In this document: piece by piece, positions 1 to 8,275 of the stretch
How positions within the stretch are numbered: position 1 is the first letter of the stretch
How the letters are laid out: the number at the start of each line of letters is the position of its first letter
Source: an uncultured bacterium
Lineage (GTDB): Bacteria; Cyanobacteriota; Vampirovibrionia; Gastranaerophilales; Gastranaerophilaceae
NCBI GenBank assembly: GCA_902763805.1
Contig: CACWTN010000005.1
Coordinates: 239,784-303,783, forward strand
Reading direction: 5' to 3'
DNA length: 64,000 nucleotides
Notes under the pieces: model-generated
Database searches by the model: none
What the model was told of the DNA's origin: nothing
The model's input: the letters and a program-made list of their open reading frames with translations, nothing else
Position numbers and translations under genes: made by a program

Positions 1-1200
1 GCAAACTCTGATGCAGAAGGTTACGTAAAACTTTCCGATAAGACAATTGAAACTATTGCAAAATATTATGATGATTTACTGAACGAAAAGGCTGATTTTA
101 ATAAATGGACAAGCGATAAAGCAAATAAATCTCGCAGCGTTTTAATGAATGAAATTATCGCTGACACAGGTGCAGGTTCTGATTATATACTGGAATCAAC
201 TGACAAGAAAATTGTAAGTAAAACAAACCTTAAATCGTTATTAAACGACATATTTATCGTTTCGGATTCATTTAACAACGAAAAAGTTAAACAAACATTC
301 ACTGAACAAATCAAATTAAATAAACGGGTAAAAGATAACAGCTTCATAAAAGGTCTGGACAAATTTATGAAAACCCGTGCAGGACTTGGTTTTGCAATGT
401 CTTGCGCAATCGGTCTTTCTGTTCAGCCGATTAATATGTACCTGACAAAATTAAAAACAGGTCAGGATGGCTTTGTCGGTGTTGAAGGACGTTCAAAAGA
501 CAACAGCACAGGCTTCTTCGGTCTTAAAGCATTAAGCAGTGCCGCATTCTTCAGTATGATTCTTTCAACACTGAACATAAATCCTGCTAAATTTACACCG
601 AAAAAATTCATGGATAAGATGTCATTCAGCGGTAAGATGCCTACAATTAACCAGTTAAAAGGTATTTACGGTATAACTATTATCTCAAGAATTTTCTCAG
701 CCCGTGACAGAGACGAACTCAGAGAAGTATTGACAAAAGATACTCTCGGATATTTAAGCTGGCTCGTTCTTGGCGATTTTGTAAACAGAATGACTGCTTA
801 TGCTTTTGACAATGACAAATGCAAAGTTGTAAATTACAAAAAAGGAACTGAAAATAGCGGATACTTCAAGAAAATATTCTACGCTAACCTGAAAACAAGA
901 GATGAAATTCTCATCAACACTCTTGCTCAACAGGGAATTTCTACTACAAAGAAACAAGACGGCAAAGTTTTATCAAAGACATTCAAAGAAATGTTAAAAG
1001 ACCTGAACGGCATTAAGGACGAAGCTGTTAAGAAAGCAACGAAAAAACGTCTGAGAGTTTTGAACAGAGCTCAGTTATCAGGATACTTGTTCTCAGGTCT
1101 GGTACTCGGTCTTGGTATTCCGAACCTCAACATCTACATTACAAATAAACTTGATGCAAAAAGAAAAGCTGAGGCTGCACAAAAACAACAGGCAAATTAA
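1..1200 (+). CDS. Partial multi-pass membrane protein, function unknown
   Basis: The reading frame is open from the first base of the window, so the N-terminus lies outside; 399 residues are visible. The methionine at 145 has no ribosome-binding site and is internal. Hydrophobic stretches near fragment residues 126-140 (GLGFAMSCAIGLSV), 178-193 (SSAAFFSMILSTL), 250-262 (GYLSWLVLGDFV) and 362-376 (GYLFSGLVLGLGIP) suggest a membrane protein with four segments and a charged, Lys-rich C-terminus. I do not recognise the family. It is followed by a small gene on the opposite strand. Its role cannot be inferred from context. Confidence 0.75.
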   Translation, partial: ANSDAEGYVKLSDKTIETIAKYYDDLLNEKADFNKWTSDKANKSRSVLMNEIIADTGAGSDYILESTDKKIVSKTNLKSLLNDIFIVSDSFNNEKVKQTFTEQIKLNKRVKDNSFIKGLDKFMKTRAGLGFAMSCAIGLSVQPINMYLTKLKTGQDGFVGVEGRSKDNSTGFFGLKALSSAAFFSMILSTLNINPAKFTPKKFMDKMSFSGKMPTINQLKGIYGITIISRIFSARDRDELREVLTKDTLGYLSWLVLGDFVNRMTAYAFDNDKCKVVNYKKGTENSGYFKKIFYANLKTRDEILINTLAQQGISTTKKQDGKVLSKTFKEMLKDLNGIKDEAVKKATKKRLRVLNRAQLSGYLFSGLVLGLGIPNLNIYITNKLDAKRKAEAAQKQQAN

Positions 1201-1202
1201 GG

Positions 1203-1349
1203 CTAAATCCAGCCTAAATCATCCAGCCAGGATGTTTTTTTAACTTCTTCCTCTGCCTGAATCGGGTTTGTACAATAAATACATTCATCGTCTTCTGTTC
1301 TTTCAGGATAAAAATCCGTCTGCTGTATCTGAAAATCGCACTCTGCCAT
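1203..1349 (-). CDS. 48-aa acidic miniprotein with a CxxC pair
   Basis: A short complete ORF begins with ATG at 1349, preceded by CAGGAGAGCAAT (AGGAG about 6 nt from the ATG), and ends at TAG. The product begins MAECDFQIQQTDFYPE and contains a central CIYC motif, followed by an acidic stretch and a Trp-rich end (TSWLDDLGWI). A single CxxC could bind metal as a dimer or undergo redox. It fills the gap between the partial membrane protein and typA in the opposite orientation. The strong Shine-Dalgarno and absence of competing ORFs support a real gene; function unknown. Confidence 0.55.
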   Translation of the reverse strand: MAECDFQIQQTDFYPERTEDDECIYCTNPIQAEEEVKKTSWLDDLGWI

Positions 1350-1474
1350 ATTGCTCTCCTGCTTTTTGTATTCTCACATAATACTTAATGACAAATCACA
1401 AAAAGTCATATTTTTACTAAATTCAATAATAATATTGAAATCCAATTTTCAGCATATACAATATAAGTGTAACT

Positions 1475-1503
1475 TTGACACTAGATAAAAACGAATATAT
1501 AAC
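1475..1503 (+). promoter_or_regulatory. Sigma70-type promoter of typA
   Basis: TTGACA at 1475-1480, a 17-nt spacer, and TATAAC at 1498-1503 form a near-consensus promoter. The expected transcription start is near 1510, giving a leader of only about 10 nt before the ATG at 1520. This also shows that the in-frame TTG at 1475 is the -35 box, not a start codon. Confidence 0.75.
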
Positions 1504-1519
1504 CTATGGGATTAGAATT

Positions 1520-3310
1520 ATGGCTAAAAATATCAGAAATATAGCAATTATTGCTCACGTTGACCACGGTAAAACAACCCTCGTTGACTGTATGCTCAAA
1601 CAAAGCGGTGTTTTCAGAGAAGGTCAGCAGGTTCAGGAACGTGTTCTGGACAGTAACGATTTGGAACGTGAAAGAGGAATTACAATTCTTTCCAAAAACA
1701 TTTCAATCAATTATAAAGGTGTAAAAATTAACGTTGTCGACACCCCCGGGCACGCAGATTTCGGCGGTGAAGTTGAACGTGTACTCGGTATGGTTGACGG
1801 TGCGCTTCTTATTGTTGATGCGGCAGAAGGACCTATGCCTCAGACAAGATTTGTTTTGTCAAAAGCTTTGGAACTCGGTATAAAAATTATCGTTGTAATC
1901 AACAAAATCGATAAACCGGCAGCAGACCCCGACGGAACTTTGGACAAAGTCTTTGACTTATTTACAGAACTTACTGACAGAGAAGATTTAATTGACTTCC
2001 CGTACATATACGCAAGCAGTTTAAACGGATTTGCCATCAAAAACCTTGATGATGAAAGAAAAGACGTTACTCCGCTTTTGGATTGCATTTTAGCAAACAT
2101 TCAGGAGCCTTCGGGTGACCCTTCAAAACCGTTCCAGTTCAGAGCAACAACTCTTGACTACAACGAATACGTGGGAAGAATTGTTATCGGACGTGTTGTT
2201 AACGGCGTGGTTCACTCTCAGGATATCGTTGCATGGGTTGATGCAGAAGAAGAAGTTTCAAAAGGAAAAATTACAAAATTATTTGGTTTTAAAGACCTCG
2301 GCAGAGTAGAAATTGATGAAGCCGAAGCGGGTGATATAGTAGGAATTGCAGGATTTTCCGATATCCAAATCGGTGAAACACTCTGTGACATGAATAACAT
2401 TAATCCGCTTCCGCTTATTAAAGTCGACGAGCCTACTTTACAAATGAACTTCTCGGTAAACGACAGCCCGTACGCAGGTCAGGAGGGTAAATTTGTTACC
2501 TCAAGACAGTTGAGAAAAAGACTTTACGATGAGCTTGAAAAGAACGTAAGTTTAAGAGTTGAAGATACCGATTCAACGGATTGTTTTAAAGTATCAGGCA
2601 GAGGCGAACTTCACCTTGGTATTTTAATCGAAACAATGCGCAGAGAAGGTTACGAATTCCAGGTTTCAAAACCTGAAGTTATATATAAAACCATCAACGG
2701 CGAACAATATGAACCGTATGAAGATTTGCTGATTGACGTTCCCGAAGAATATGCAGGCGGTGCAATTGACAGATTATCCGGCAGAAAAGCAATTATGAAA
2801 TCCATGAACAATGCTAACGGCAGAACCGTTCTTAAATTCTCAATCCCCGCAAGAGGTTTGATAGGATTTCGCAGTGAATTTATCCGTATGACAAGAGGCG
2901 AAGGTATTATGTACCACACGTTCGATGAATACAAGCCTTTTGCCGGAGATATCCCTAAACAGAGAAGTGGTTCAATTCTTGCTCACGAACAAGGCGAAGC
3001 TATTCCTTACGCTCTCGCTCAGTTTGAGGACAGAGGCGTGTTCTTCGTAACTCCTCATACAAAAGTATACAGAGGAATGATAATCGGTGAAGGCAACAGA
3101 CCGCAGGATATAGTTGTTAACATCTGCAAAACAAAAAAACTTACAAATATGAGAAGCTCTACCGCTGATGTTATGGTTACTCTGCAGGCTCACAAAGAGC
3201 TCTCGCTTGAAGAATGCCTTGAATACATTGGTGATGACGAACTCGTAGAAATTACTCCTGAAAATATCAGAATGAGAAAACAAAATCTGGTTAAATTTGG
3301 CAGCATCTAA
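1520..3310 (+). CDS. typA: Ribosome-associated GTPase TypA/BipA
   Basis: A 596-residue translational GTPase of the EF-G-like family that binds ribosomes and supports assembly or stress translation. Near the N-terminus are the G1 motif AHVDHGKTT, the switch I RGITI, G3 DTPGH and G4 NKID. The rest is consistent with domain II, EF-G domains III/V and the TypA-specific C-terminal domain, and the length is normal. The ATG at 1520 ([10 protein letters not shown]) was chosen because the longer TTG start at 1475 lies inside the promoter. It is monocistronic, ending in a strong hairpin shared with convergent folC. Confidence 0.95.
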   Translation: MAKNIRNIAIIAHVDHGKTTLVDCMLKQSGVFREGQQVQERVLDSNDLERERGITILSKNISINYKGVKINVVDTPGHADFGGEVERVLGMVDGALLIVDAAEGPMPQTRFVLSKALELGIKIIVVINKIDKPAADPDGTLDKVFDLFTELTDREDLIDFPYIYASSLNGFAIKNLDDERKDVTPLLDCILANIQEPSGDPSKPFQFRATTLDYNEYVGRIVIGRVVNGVVHSQDIVAWVDAEEEVSKGKITKLFGFKDLGRVEIDEAEAGDIVGIAGFSDIQIGETLCDMNNINPLPLIKVDEPTLQMNFSVNDSPYAGQEGKFVTSRQLRKRLYDELEKNVSLRVEDTDSTDCFKVSGRGELHLGILIETMRREGYEFQVSKPEVIYKTINGEQYEPYEDLLIDVPEEYAGGAIDRLSGRKAIMKSMNNANGRTVLKFSIPARGLIGFRSEFIRMTRGEGIMYHTFDEYKPFAGDIPKQRSGSILAHEQGEAIPYALAQFEDRGVFFVTPHTKVYRGMIIGEGNRPQDIVVNICKTKKLTNMRSSTADVMVTLQAHKELSLEECLEYIGDDELVEITPENIRMRKQNLVKFGSI

Positions 3311-3336
3311 GGAGTAAATATCAAACTAAAAAGTTT

Positions 3337-3366
3337 ACGGCGAAAATGATAAATCATTTTCGCCGT
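3337..3366. terminator. Bidirectional hairpin between typA and folC
   Basis: A perfect 14-bp inverted repeat (ACGGCGAAAATGAT and its complement) around a 2-nt centre lies between the convergent stops of typA and folC. The downstream T-tract on the plus strand is interrupted (TGTGGTATTTTTAT). Probably terminates transcription from both sides. Confidence 0.7.
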
Positions 3367-3382
3367 TGTGGTATTTTTATTA

Positions 3383-4525
3383 CTAAAACTTTATCTGACT
3401 TATCATATAGAAGGAACCGCATACAATATTTAACCTTTCAGGTGTAAATATGTCAGAAGCGCTGTATTTCTTTGTTTCGTATGGGCAAGCCTCTCTAAGT
3501 TCTTCATAAGTGCAGGCGTCAGGATAATCAAACCCGTTCAGATAAATCTCATCTCCTTCTCTGAACAGAATTTTCATCATATTTTTGTAATCTTTTCTGC
3601 GTAATGCGCCGAAAACAAAACGCCTTTTTTCGCTCGGATAATACAGGTCAAGATTATCCCTGAGTGCCTGAACCCCGTTTGGATTATGACATGCATCAAT
3701 TATTAAATTTTTATCTTTGATATATTCAAACCTGCAAGGGTGATGCACTTTTTTTAAGCCTTCAATAATGGTTTTGTCATCAATTTCAGGAAAAACATAA
3801 TTTATTGCAGTGATAACAAGCGCAAGATTATCAATCTGGTGTCTGCCCTTCAGCGCAAGAGCCTCTGCAAATTTTTGTTCAACATACGGAGTTACAAGTA
3901 TAAACATTGAATCACATTCATCTGCCCTGTCTTTTATTGCCTCATATCCCATGCCGGTAATAACCGGGCAATTAGGCTTAATTATACCCGCTTTTTCATA
4001 AGCTATTTTCTCTTTTGTATCCCCAAGCCTGTCTGTATGGTCCAAATCTATCTGCGTAATTACAGAGCAGAGGTTTTCTTTTATAACGTTTGTTGCATCC
4101 AGCCTGCCTCCGAGTCCGACTTCCACTATTGCAACATCAACCCCCTGTTCTTTAAAATACAGAAACATCATTACGGTTAAAATTTCAAACTCTGTAAGAT
4201 GAATACCAATACTTGTAATTAGCTCTACATAATTTGCAAAATCCTCTTTTGAGATATCCTGACCGCAAATCTTAATTCGCTCAGTATATTCCCAAATATG
4301 AGGACTTGTATACAATCCCGTTTTATGCCCTGCTTCTCTTAAAATACTTTCCAGCATTGCGCAGACAGAGCCTTTACCGTTAGTCCCCGCAACATGGATA
4401 AATTTTAAATCGTCCTGAGGGTTTCCTAGCTTATCAAGCGCCTGCTTTATGCGGTCTAAACCAAGGTCAATATAAAAATTATCCCTGCTTGTTATTATCT
4501 CAATTGCTTTATCATAACTAATCAT
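3383..4525 (-). CDS. folC: Folylpolyglutamate synthase / dihydrofolate synthase FolC
   Basis: A 380-residue Mur-ligase-fold enzyme that adds glutamate to folates and possibly to dihydropteroate. The P-loop HVAGTNGKGSV (residues about 43-53) is diagnostic of FolC, followed by LYTSPHI, typical of the folate-binding part, and the central-domain signature EVGLGGRLDATNV. The C-terminal domain contains DACHNPNG. Length is slightly short for the family (about 400-430). It converges with typA and is divergent from an ABC permease. Whether it is bifunctional cannot be told from sequence alone. Confidence 0.93.
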   Translation of the reverse strand: MISYDKAIEIITSRDNFYIDLGLDRIKQALDKLGNPQDDLKFIHVAGTNGKGSVCAMLESILREAGHKTGLYTSPHIWEYTERIKICGQDISKEDFANYVELITSIGIHLTEFEILTVMMFLYFKEQGVDVAIVEVGLGGRLDATNVIKENLCSVITQIDLDHTDRLGDTKEKIAYEKAGIIKPNCPVITGMGYEAIKDRADECDSMFILVTPYVEQKFAEALALKGRHQIDNLALVITAINYVFPEIDDKTIIEGLKKVHHPCRFEYIKDKNLIIDACHNPNGVQALRDNLDLYYPSEKRRFVFGALRRKDYKNMMKILFREGDEIYLNGFDYPDACTYEELREACPYETKKYSASDIFTPERLNIVCGSFYMISQIKF

Positions 4526-4565
4526 AATTTAATCCTATAACAATCTTTTCATAAAATCTATTTAC

Positions 4566-4574
4566 TGTTAAAAT
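4566..4574 (+). promoter_or_regulatory. Extended -10 directly before the permease ATG
   Basis: TGT-TAAAAT (4566-4574) is an extended -10. Six nucleotides separate it from the ATG at 4581, so the transcription start would coincide with the start codon and the mRNA would be leaderless. No Shine-Dalgarno is visible. Confidence 0.55.
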
Positions 4575-4580
4575 TATTTT

Positions 4581-5387
4581 ATGAAGAAGGCGTTTTTGTA
4601 TTTTATATTAATATTACTTGCTTTATCAATGATAATCCCGTTTTTCATGATGTTTTTAATATCATTAAGCGGTCAGGACAATATTTTTACCGATTACAAA
4701 AACATAAACCTTTCTTTTTGCGCTTATAAAAACGTCTTTCATTCAATCCCTGTTATCAGGTACTTTTTAAACAGCCTTATAGTCGCACTGTGTACAACTA
4801 TAGGACAGGTTGCTATCTCAGCTCTTGCAGGATACGGTTTTGCAAGACTTAATTTCAAAGGCAAAGATATTTTATTTTTCGTATTCATCCTTACAATGAT
4901 GATACCGTCACAGGTCAACATCGTTCCTCTGTTCTACCTTATGAGCAAACTCGGCTGGATAAACACTTATCAGGCACTAATAGTACCCGGACTGTTCGGC
5001 GGATTTGGCGTATTTCTGATGAGACAGTATTTTTTAAGTTTTTCAAAAGAACTTGAAGAAGCTTCCTGTATAGACGGATGCAATATTTGGCAGACATTTT
5101 TCAGGGTGGCGATACCATGTGCCCTTCCGGCTATAGCAACACTGGGTATTTTTACCTTTGTAACGACATGGAACAGTTTTATGTGGCCTCTTATAGTTAC
5201 AAATACCGAAAGTATGCGTACTCTTGCCGTCGGCTTAACCATATTCAAAGGAAGCTTCAGAGAGATTACCATGTGGGGCGAACTTATGGCATGCTCATGC
5301 ATCTGCTCACTCCCTGTTATTCTTGTTTTTGTAACAGGTAAAAAATATTTAATCAACAATCCGCTGGAAGGAGCGGTAAAAGGATAA
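4581..5387 (+). CDS. ABC transporter permease, MalG/UgpE-like sugar family
   Basis: A 268-residue inner-membrane permease with an N-terminal segment (AFLYFILILLALSMIIPFF) and about six TM helices. The cytoplasmic EAA loop is clear at about 165-190 (ELEEASCIDGCNIWQTF), the docking site for the ATPase. It matches the second permease (MalG/UgpE/LacG type) of carbohydrate importers. No partner permease, binding protein or ATPase lies nearby: neighbours are divergent folC and a convergent glycosyltransferase. The partners must be elsewhere, or the gene is an orphan. Start chosen from the -10/N6/ATG arrangement; no Shine-Dalgarno. Confidence 0.85.
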   Translation: MKKAFLYFILILLALSMIIPFFMMFLISLSGQDNIFTDYKNINLSFCAYKNVFHSIPVIRYFLNSLIVALCTTIGQVAISALAGYGFARLNFKGKDILFFVFILTMMIPSQVNIVPLFYLMSKLGWINTYQALIVPGLFGGFGVFLMRQYFLSFSKELEEASCIDGCNIWQTFFRVAIPCALPAIATLGIFTFVTTWNSFMWPLIVTNTESMRTLAVGLTIFKGSFREITMWGELMACSCICSLPVILVFVTGKKYLINNPLEGAVKG

Positions 5388-5394
5388 ATAAAAT

Positions 5395-6120
5395 TTACCC
5401 CTCCCAGTATTTATCAAGCCATTTTGTAGGTTTGATATAACGGAAACCGAGTTTGCCGAAATAACCCTTATAAGCCTGTTCGGGTGTTGGTTTTCCGTGG
5501 AATATAAGAATTTTAGCTTCTTCAGGGTCTCTCGGAACTTTAAACCAGCACATCGGAAATTTGTGCAGACACTGACGTTTAAAGCTTACTACCCAGTTTT
5601 TCGGCCAGTATTTCAGTAAACCTTTTCTGTCCATTTCATAAGACAAAAACGCCTGTTCATTTTTATATCTTTCCCTTATTGTAAGACCTTCTTTATAGAA
5701 ATTATCTATGATATCAGGGTGCTTACCGACTTCAAAACGGAATACCGAAGAATTTCCGATAATATCACGCGGAAAATCGTAATCTTTTGAGATTAGGAAA
5801 CTTCCTTCTACCTCAAAAAACGGATCAAGAGAATCACGTATAATTATATCTAAATCCAGAAATAACGCAGTTCCTGTTAAATCGGAAAGCGGATTTGCAA
5901 ACAGTCCCAGTTTTTTCCACATTCTGTCAGGAATACCTTCATCATTGAGTTCGGGGAGAGGTCTGATTTCAACCCCTTCAACAATTCCCTCTGCATTATC
6001 GGTAAAACACACAAATCTGTGCGGCAGTGACAGATGTTTTTCAACCATTCTGTATAACTTGTTTACGTACTCAGGTCCAAATTTTGTACCCCATTTGATG
6101 CAAATAACATTTCTATCCAT
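5395..6120 (-). CDS. Putative GT-A-fold glycosyltransferase
   Basis: A 241-residue soluble protein with the features of a GT-A glycosyltransferase: an N-terminal strand (VICIKWGTKF), FVCFTDNAEGI, and the DxD-type motif ALFLDLDIII near residues 96-105, which would bind metal and a nucleotide sugar. Later GNSSVFRFE and FHGKPTPEQA resemble acceptor-side parts of surface-polysaccharide transferases. It has no signal peptide or membrane segment. The substrate is unknown. It lies between the convergent ABC permease and an F-motif gene upstream on the same strand. A weak GGGAG lies about 10 nt before the ATG. Confidence 0.7.
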   Translation of the reverse strand: MDRNVICIKWGTKFGPEYVNKLYRMVEKHLSLPHRFVCFTDNAEGIVEGVEIRPLPELNDEGIPDRMWKKLGLFANPLSDLTGTALFLDLDIIIRDSLDPFFEVEGSFLISKDYDFPRDIIGNSSVFRFEVGKHPDIIDNFYKEGLTIRERYKNEQAFLSYEMDRKGLLKYWPKNWVVSFKRQCLHKFPMCWFKVPRDPEEAKILIFHGKPTPEQAYKGYFGKLGFRYIKPTKWLDKYWEG

Positions 6121-6177
6121 AATATACTAACTCCCTTTTCTTCAGAATACCACAAAAAACGGGTAAATAAAAGTAAA

Positions 6178-6202
6178 AGCGATAATTTAAAAAATTACCG
6201 CT
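6178..6202 (-). terminator. Terminator of the 88-aa F-motif gene
   Basis: An 11-bp stem with one mismatch and a 3-nt loop (AGCGGTAATTT pairing AAATTATCGCT) is followed on the minus strand by TTTTACTTTTATTT. It ends transcription of the gene at 6239-6505. Confidence 0.65.
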
Positions 6203-6238
6203 AAATTATGTGTGTGTATTATATTATAGATTTTATAT

Positions 6239-6505
6239 TTAAGCTAATGTATTCAAATGTTTTTCTGTTTCAGCAGGAACAGGTTCATTATCTCTAATCA
6301 TGCTGAAAGTTCTGTAAAGTTTGTACCCAAGAGCTGTAAGTGGATTAGTATTAAGTGCATCAGCTTTTTGAGCAACGTCTTTGTTTTGTTGGAACTTAAC
6401 AGAAGCATTTGGATCTCTTAACATCAGTATTGCATTTTCTGTTGCAACAGTTTTGCTGCCGCCGTCTTCTTTAAAATTTATATTTGATATTGCATTTACT
6501 CTCAT
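6239..6505 (-). CDS. 88-aa F-motif protein, function unknown
   Basis: The product starts MRVNAISNINFKEDGG and carries the recurrent N-terminal motif (INFKED, Phe11). An upstream in-frame GTG at 6514 was rejected because it sits within the Shine-Dalgarno GGAGGTG, which is 8 nt before the ATG at 6505. The remainder is soluble and charged, with no signal peptide or TM segment and no family I recognise. The gene has its own TTGACA-17-CATAAT promoter with an HLR1-like repeat just upstream, a leader of about 60 nt, and its own terminator. This suggests a well-expressed, regulated single gene. Confidence 0.75.
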   Translation of the reverse strand: MRVNAISNINFKEDGGSKTVATENAILMLRDPNASVKFQQNKDVAQKADALNTNPLTALGYKLYRTFSMIRDNEPVPAETEKHLNTLA

Positions 6506-6538
6506 TTTTGTCACCTCCGTGAACTTTGTTTTTGTATT

Positions 6539-6557
6539 AAGTGTTTAATTAACACTT
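6539..6557. repeat. Inverted repeat in the 5' leader of the 88-aa gene
   Basis: AAGTGTT-TAATT-AACACTT forms a 7-bp inverted repeat between the promoter and the Shine-Dalgarno of the 6239-6505 gene. It could be a repressor operator or a weak leader hairpin; it lacks a T-tract. Confidence 0.4.
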
Positions 6558-6571
6558 CATCTAACATTTTT

Positions 6572-6600
6572 ATTATGCATCATATTAAATAAAATGTCAA
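6572..6600 (-). promoter_or_regulatory. Consensus promoter of the 88-aa gene
   Basis: On the minus strand, TTGACA (6595-6600), a 17-nt spacer and CATAAT (6572-6577) are close to consensus. The predicted transcription start is near 6565, about 60 nt before the ATG. Confidence 0.75.
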
Positions 6601-6615
6601 GAGGGAGTTTTAAGT

Positions 6616-6633
6616 TTTGTAAACAAGGGTAAA
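6616..6633 (-). promoter_or_regulatory. HLR1-like direct repeat upstream of the -35
   Basis: On the minus strand, TTTACCCT-TG-TTTACAAA: two half-sites one helical turn apart, matching the cyanobacterial HLR1/RpaB consensus (K-TTACA-WW twice, separated by 2 nt) except at the sixth and seventh bases of the first half. It lies 15 bp above the -35 of the 88-aa gene, a typical activator position. Confidence 0.5.
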
Positions 6634-6719
6634 CATATTGATTTTACTGGTTTATTGCATAAAGTGTAAAAAATACATTTATTAAGACTGCAGATTTCGG
6701 TTTTGGCATGCTTTTTTAT

Positions 6720-7397
6720 CTAATCTTTTATTATGCCTAACACCCTGCATGCCTCATATGCAGCCTGCTGTTCGGCATCTTTTTTTGATTTTCCGCATGC
6801 CTGAGATATTACCTTTTCTCCCCAAACTACCTCTATACAAAATACAGGCTTATGTGCAGGACCGGTTACGGAAACAACTCTGTATTCAGGACGCGTCTTA
6901 TCTTCGCCCTGCGTATACTGTTGTAATATGTCTTTTGCATTATATTTCTCAAAATGTTTGTCTATGTCTTCTGCATAAACCATTATATATTCTTTGATAA
7001 AGTTTTCTATCTCATCCCTTTTTCCGCTCAGATAATATGCACCCAGAACCGCTTCAAGCGAACACGCTATATTTGACTCTCGTTTTCTGCCGCCCTGCTT
7101 TTCTTCAGACGGACCGAGAATAATTTCTTTATCCAAACCTGTTTTTACGGCAGCTTTTGCCAAAATAGCATCAGAAACCAATATGGAACGGATTTTTGAA
7201 AGCTCACCCTCTGACGATTTCGGGTACATTTCAAACAAAAGCTTGGAACTGTAGAGTTTAAGAACCGAATCTCCAAAAAATTCCAGGCGCTCATAATTCT
7301 CCAAATCAGATATATTATTTTCTTTGGTATATGAGGGGTGTGTAAGCGCTTTTTTAATAAGCTTTTCATCACCTTTACCAAAAATATCTTCCAGCAT
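6720..7397 (-). CDS. rnc: Ribonuclease III
   Basis: A 225-residue double-strand-specific endoribonuclease for rRNA and mRNA processing. The catalytic domain has the signature ERLEFFGDSVL (36-46; Glu39, Asp43) and SSEGELSKIR (61-70). A C-terminal double-stranded RNA-binding domain spans about 150-222. The second metal-binding motif, normally D-x-x-E-A, reads ACSLEAVLGA, so the conserved Asp is Cys112 while Glu115 remains. Activity may be altered. Its ATG overlaps the cdsA stop by one base (TAATG), so translation is coupled. Last gene of the pyrH-frr-cdsA-rnc run. Confidence 0.93.
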   Translation of the reverse strand: MLEDIFGKGDEKLIKKALTHPSYTKENNISDLENYERLEFFGDSVLKLYSSKLLFEMYPKSSEGELSKIRSILVSDAILAKAAVKTGLDKEIILGPSEEKQGGRKRESNIACSLEAVLGAYYLSGKRDEIENFIKEYIMVYAEDIDKHFEKYNAKDILQQYTQGEDKTRPEYRVVSVTGPAHKPVFCIEVVWGEKVISQACGKSKKDAEQQAAYEACRVLGIIKD

Positions 7398-8275
7398 TAG
7401 AAAAGTCCTTTTAATAAATCAAGGAAATTGTTTTGTACAAAAAACTGCAAATAATAGTAAACAACAGGTATTGTCAGAATATAACTGTCGGTTCTGTCAA
7501 GAAATCCTCCGTGACCGGGGATTATATCGCTCGAATCTTTAACACCTGCGTCGCGCTTTATCATTGATTCACACAAATCTCCAATTTGTGCAAATGCCGC
7601 AATCAGAATACCCAAAACCAATGAATGATACCACGGAAGCTGCATAAAATAGCCGAATACAAAACAAAATAATATACACATTGCAGAACCGCCTATAGAG
7701 CCTTCTATTGTTTTATTCGGGCTTATAATCTCCGCAAGTTTATGTTTTCCGAATTGCACTCCGACAAAGTAGCAAAAAGAATCCGTCAAAATTACCGCAA
7801 GCAGCATTAATACACAATAAAGCGCACCTTCCATTGATACATTTTGTTTTATAAATCCGTTATAAACAGGTTCACAGCATCCGATATCACGGAGCAAAAG
7901 CAAATGAAGCGGAAACCATCCGCAGTATACAAAACCTGTAATTGTAGTTGCAACATTTGCAATATACGGTTGTTTGCCGCGGAAAAGAACCCACATAAAA
8001 GCCATGAATGTTGATAACGTAAATGCTAACGGTAACAGATCAATTCTGCCGAAATAAGCCAGAAACGCAAACATCAGACTTGATATAATTATTATTTTAT
8101 AACTTGGCAAAAAGCCTTTGTTTTTAAGTATTTTAGTATATTCTTTCGAACCGAGTATAACAATTATCAAACAAAGAGCTGTTAAAGGGATTCCGCCTGC
8201 TATAATCGCAAACAGTGCAGTAAACCCGATCCCCAGTCCCGAAATTAATCTTATTATACTCTTTGTTAAAGCCAT
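7397..8275 (-). CDS. cdsA: Phosphatidate cytidylyltransferase CdsA
   Basis: A 292-residue integral membrane enzyme converting phosphatidic acid and CTP to CDP-diacylglycerol, the branch point of phospholipid synthesis. Several hydrophobic helices span the protein. The C-terminal CDP-alcohol signature is clear (MIKRDAGVKD, IPGHGGFLDRTDS). Start and stop overlap frr and rnc by one base each, so the three are translated as a coupled block. Length and motif order are normal. Phosphatidic acid could be supplied by plsY and the two plsC genes elsewhere in the window. Confidence 0.93.
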   Translation of the reverse strand: MALTKSIIRLISGLGIGFTALFAIIAGGIPLTALCLIIVILGSKEYTKILKNKGFLPSYKIIIISSLMFAFLAYFGRIDLLPLAFTLSTFMAFMWVLFRGKQPYIANVATTITGFVYCGWFPLHLLLLRDIGCCEPVYNGFIKQNVSMEGALYCVLMLLAVILTDSFCYFVGVQFGKHKLAEIISPNKTIEGSIGGSAMCILFCFVFGYFMQLPWYHSLVLGILIAAFAQIGDLCESMIKRDAGVKDSSDIIPGHGGFLDRTDSYILTIPVVYYYLQFFVQNNFLDLLKGLF

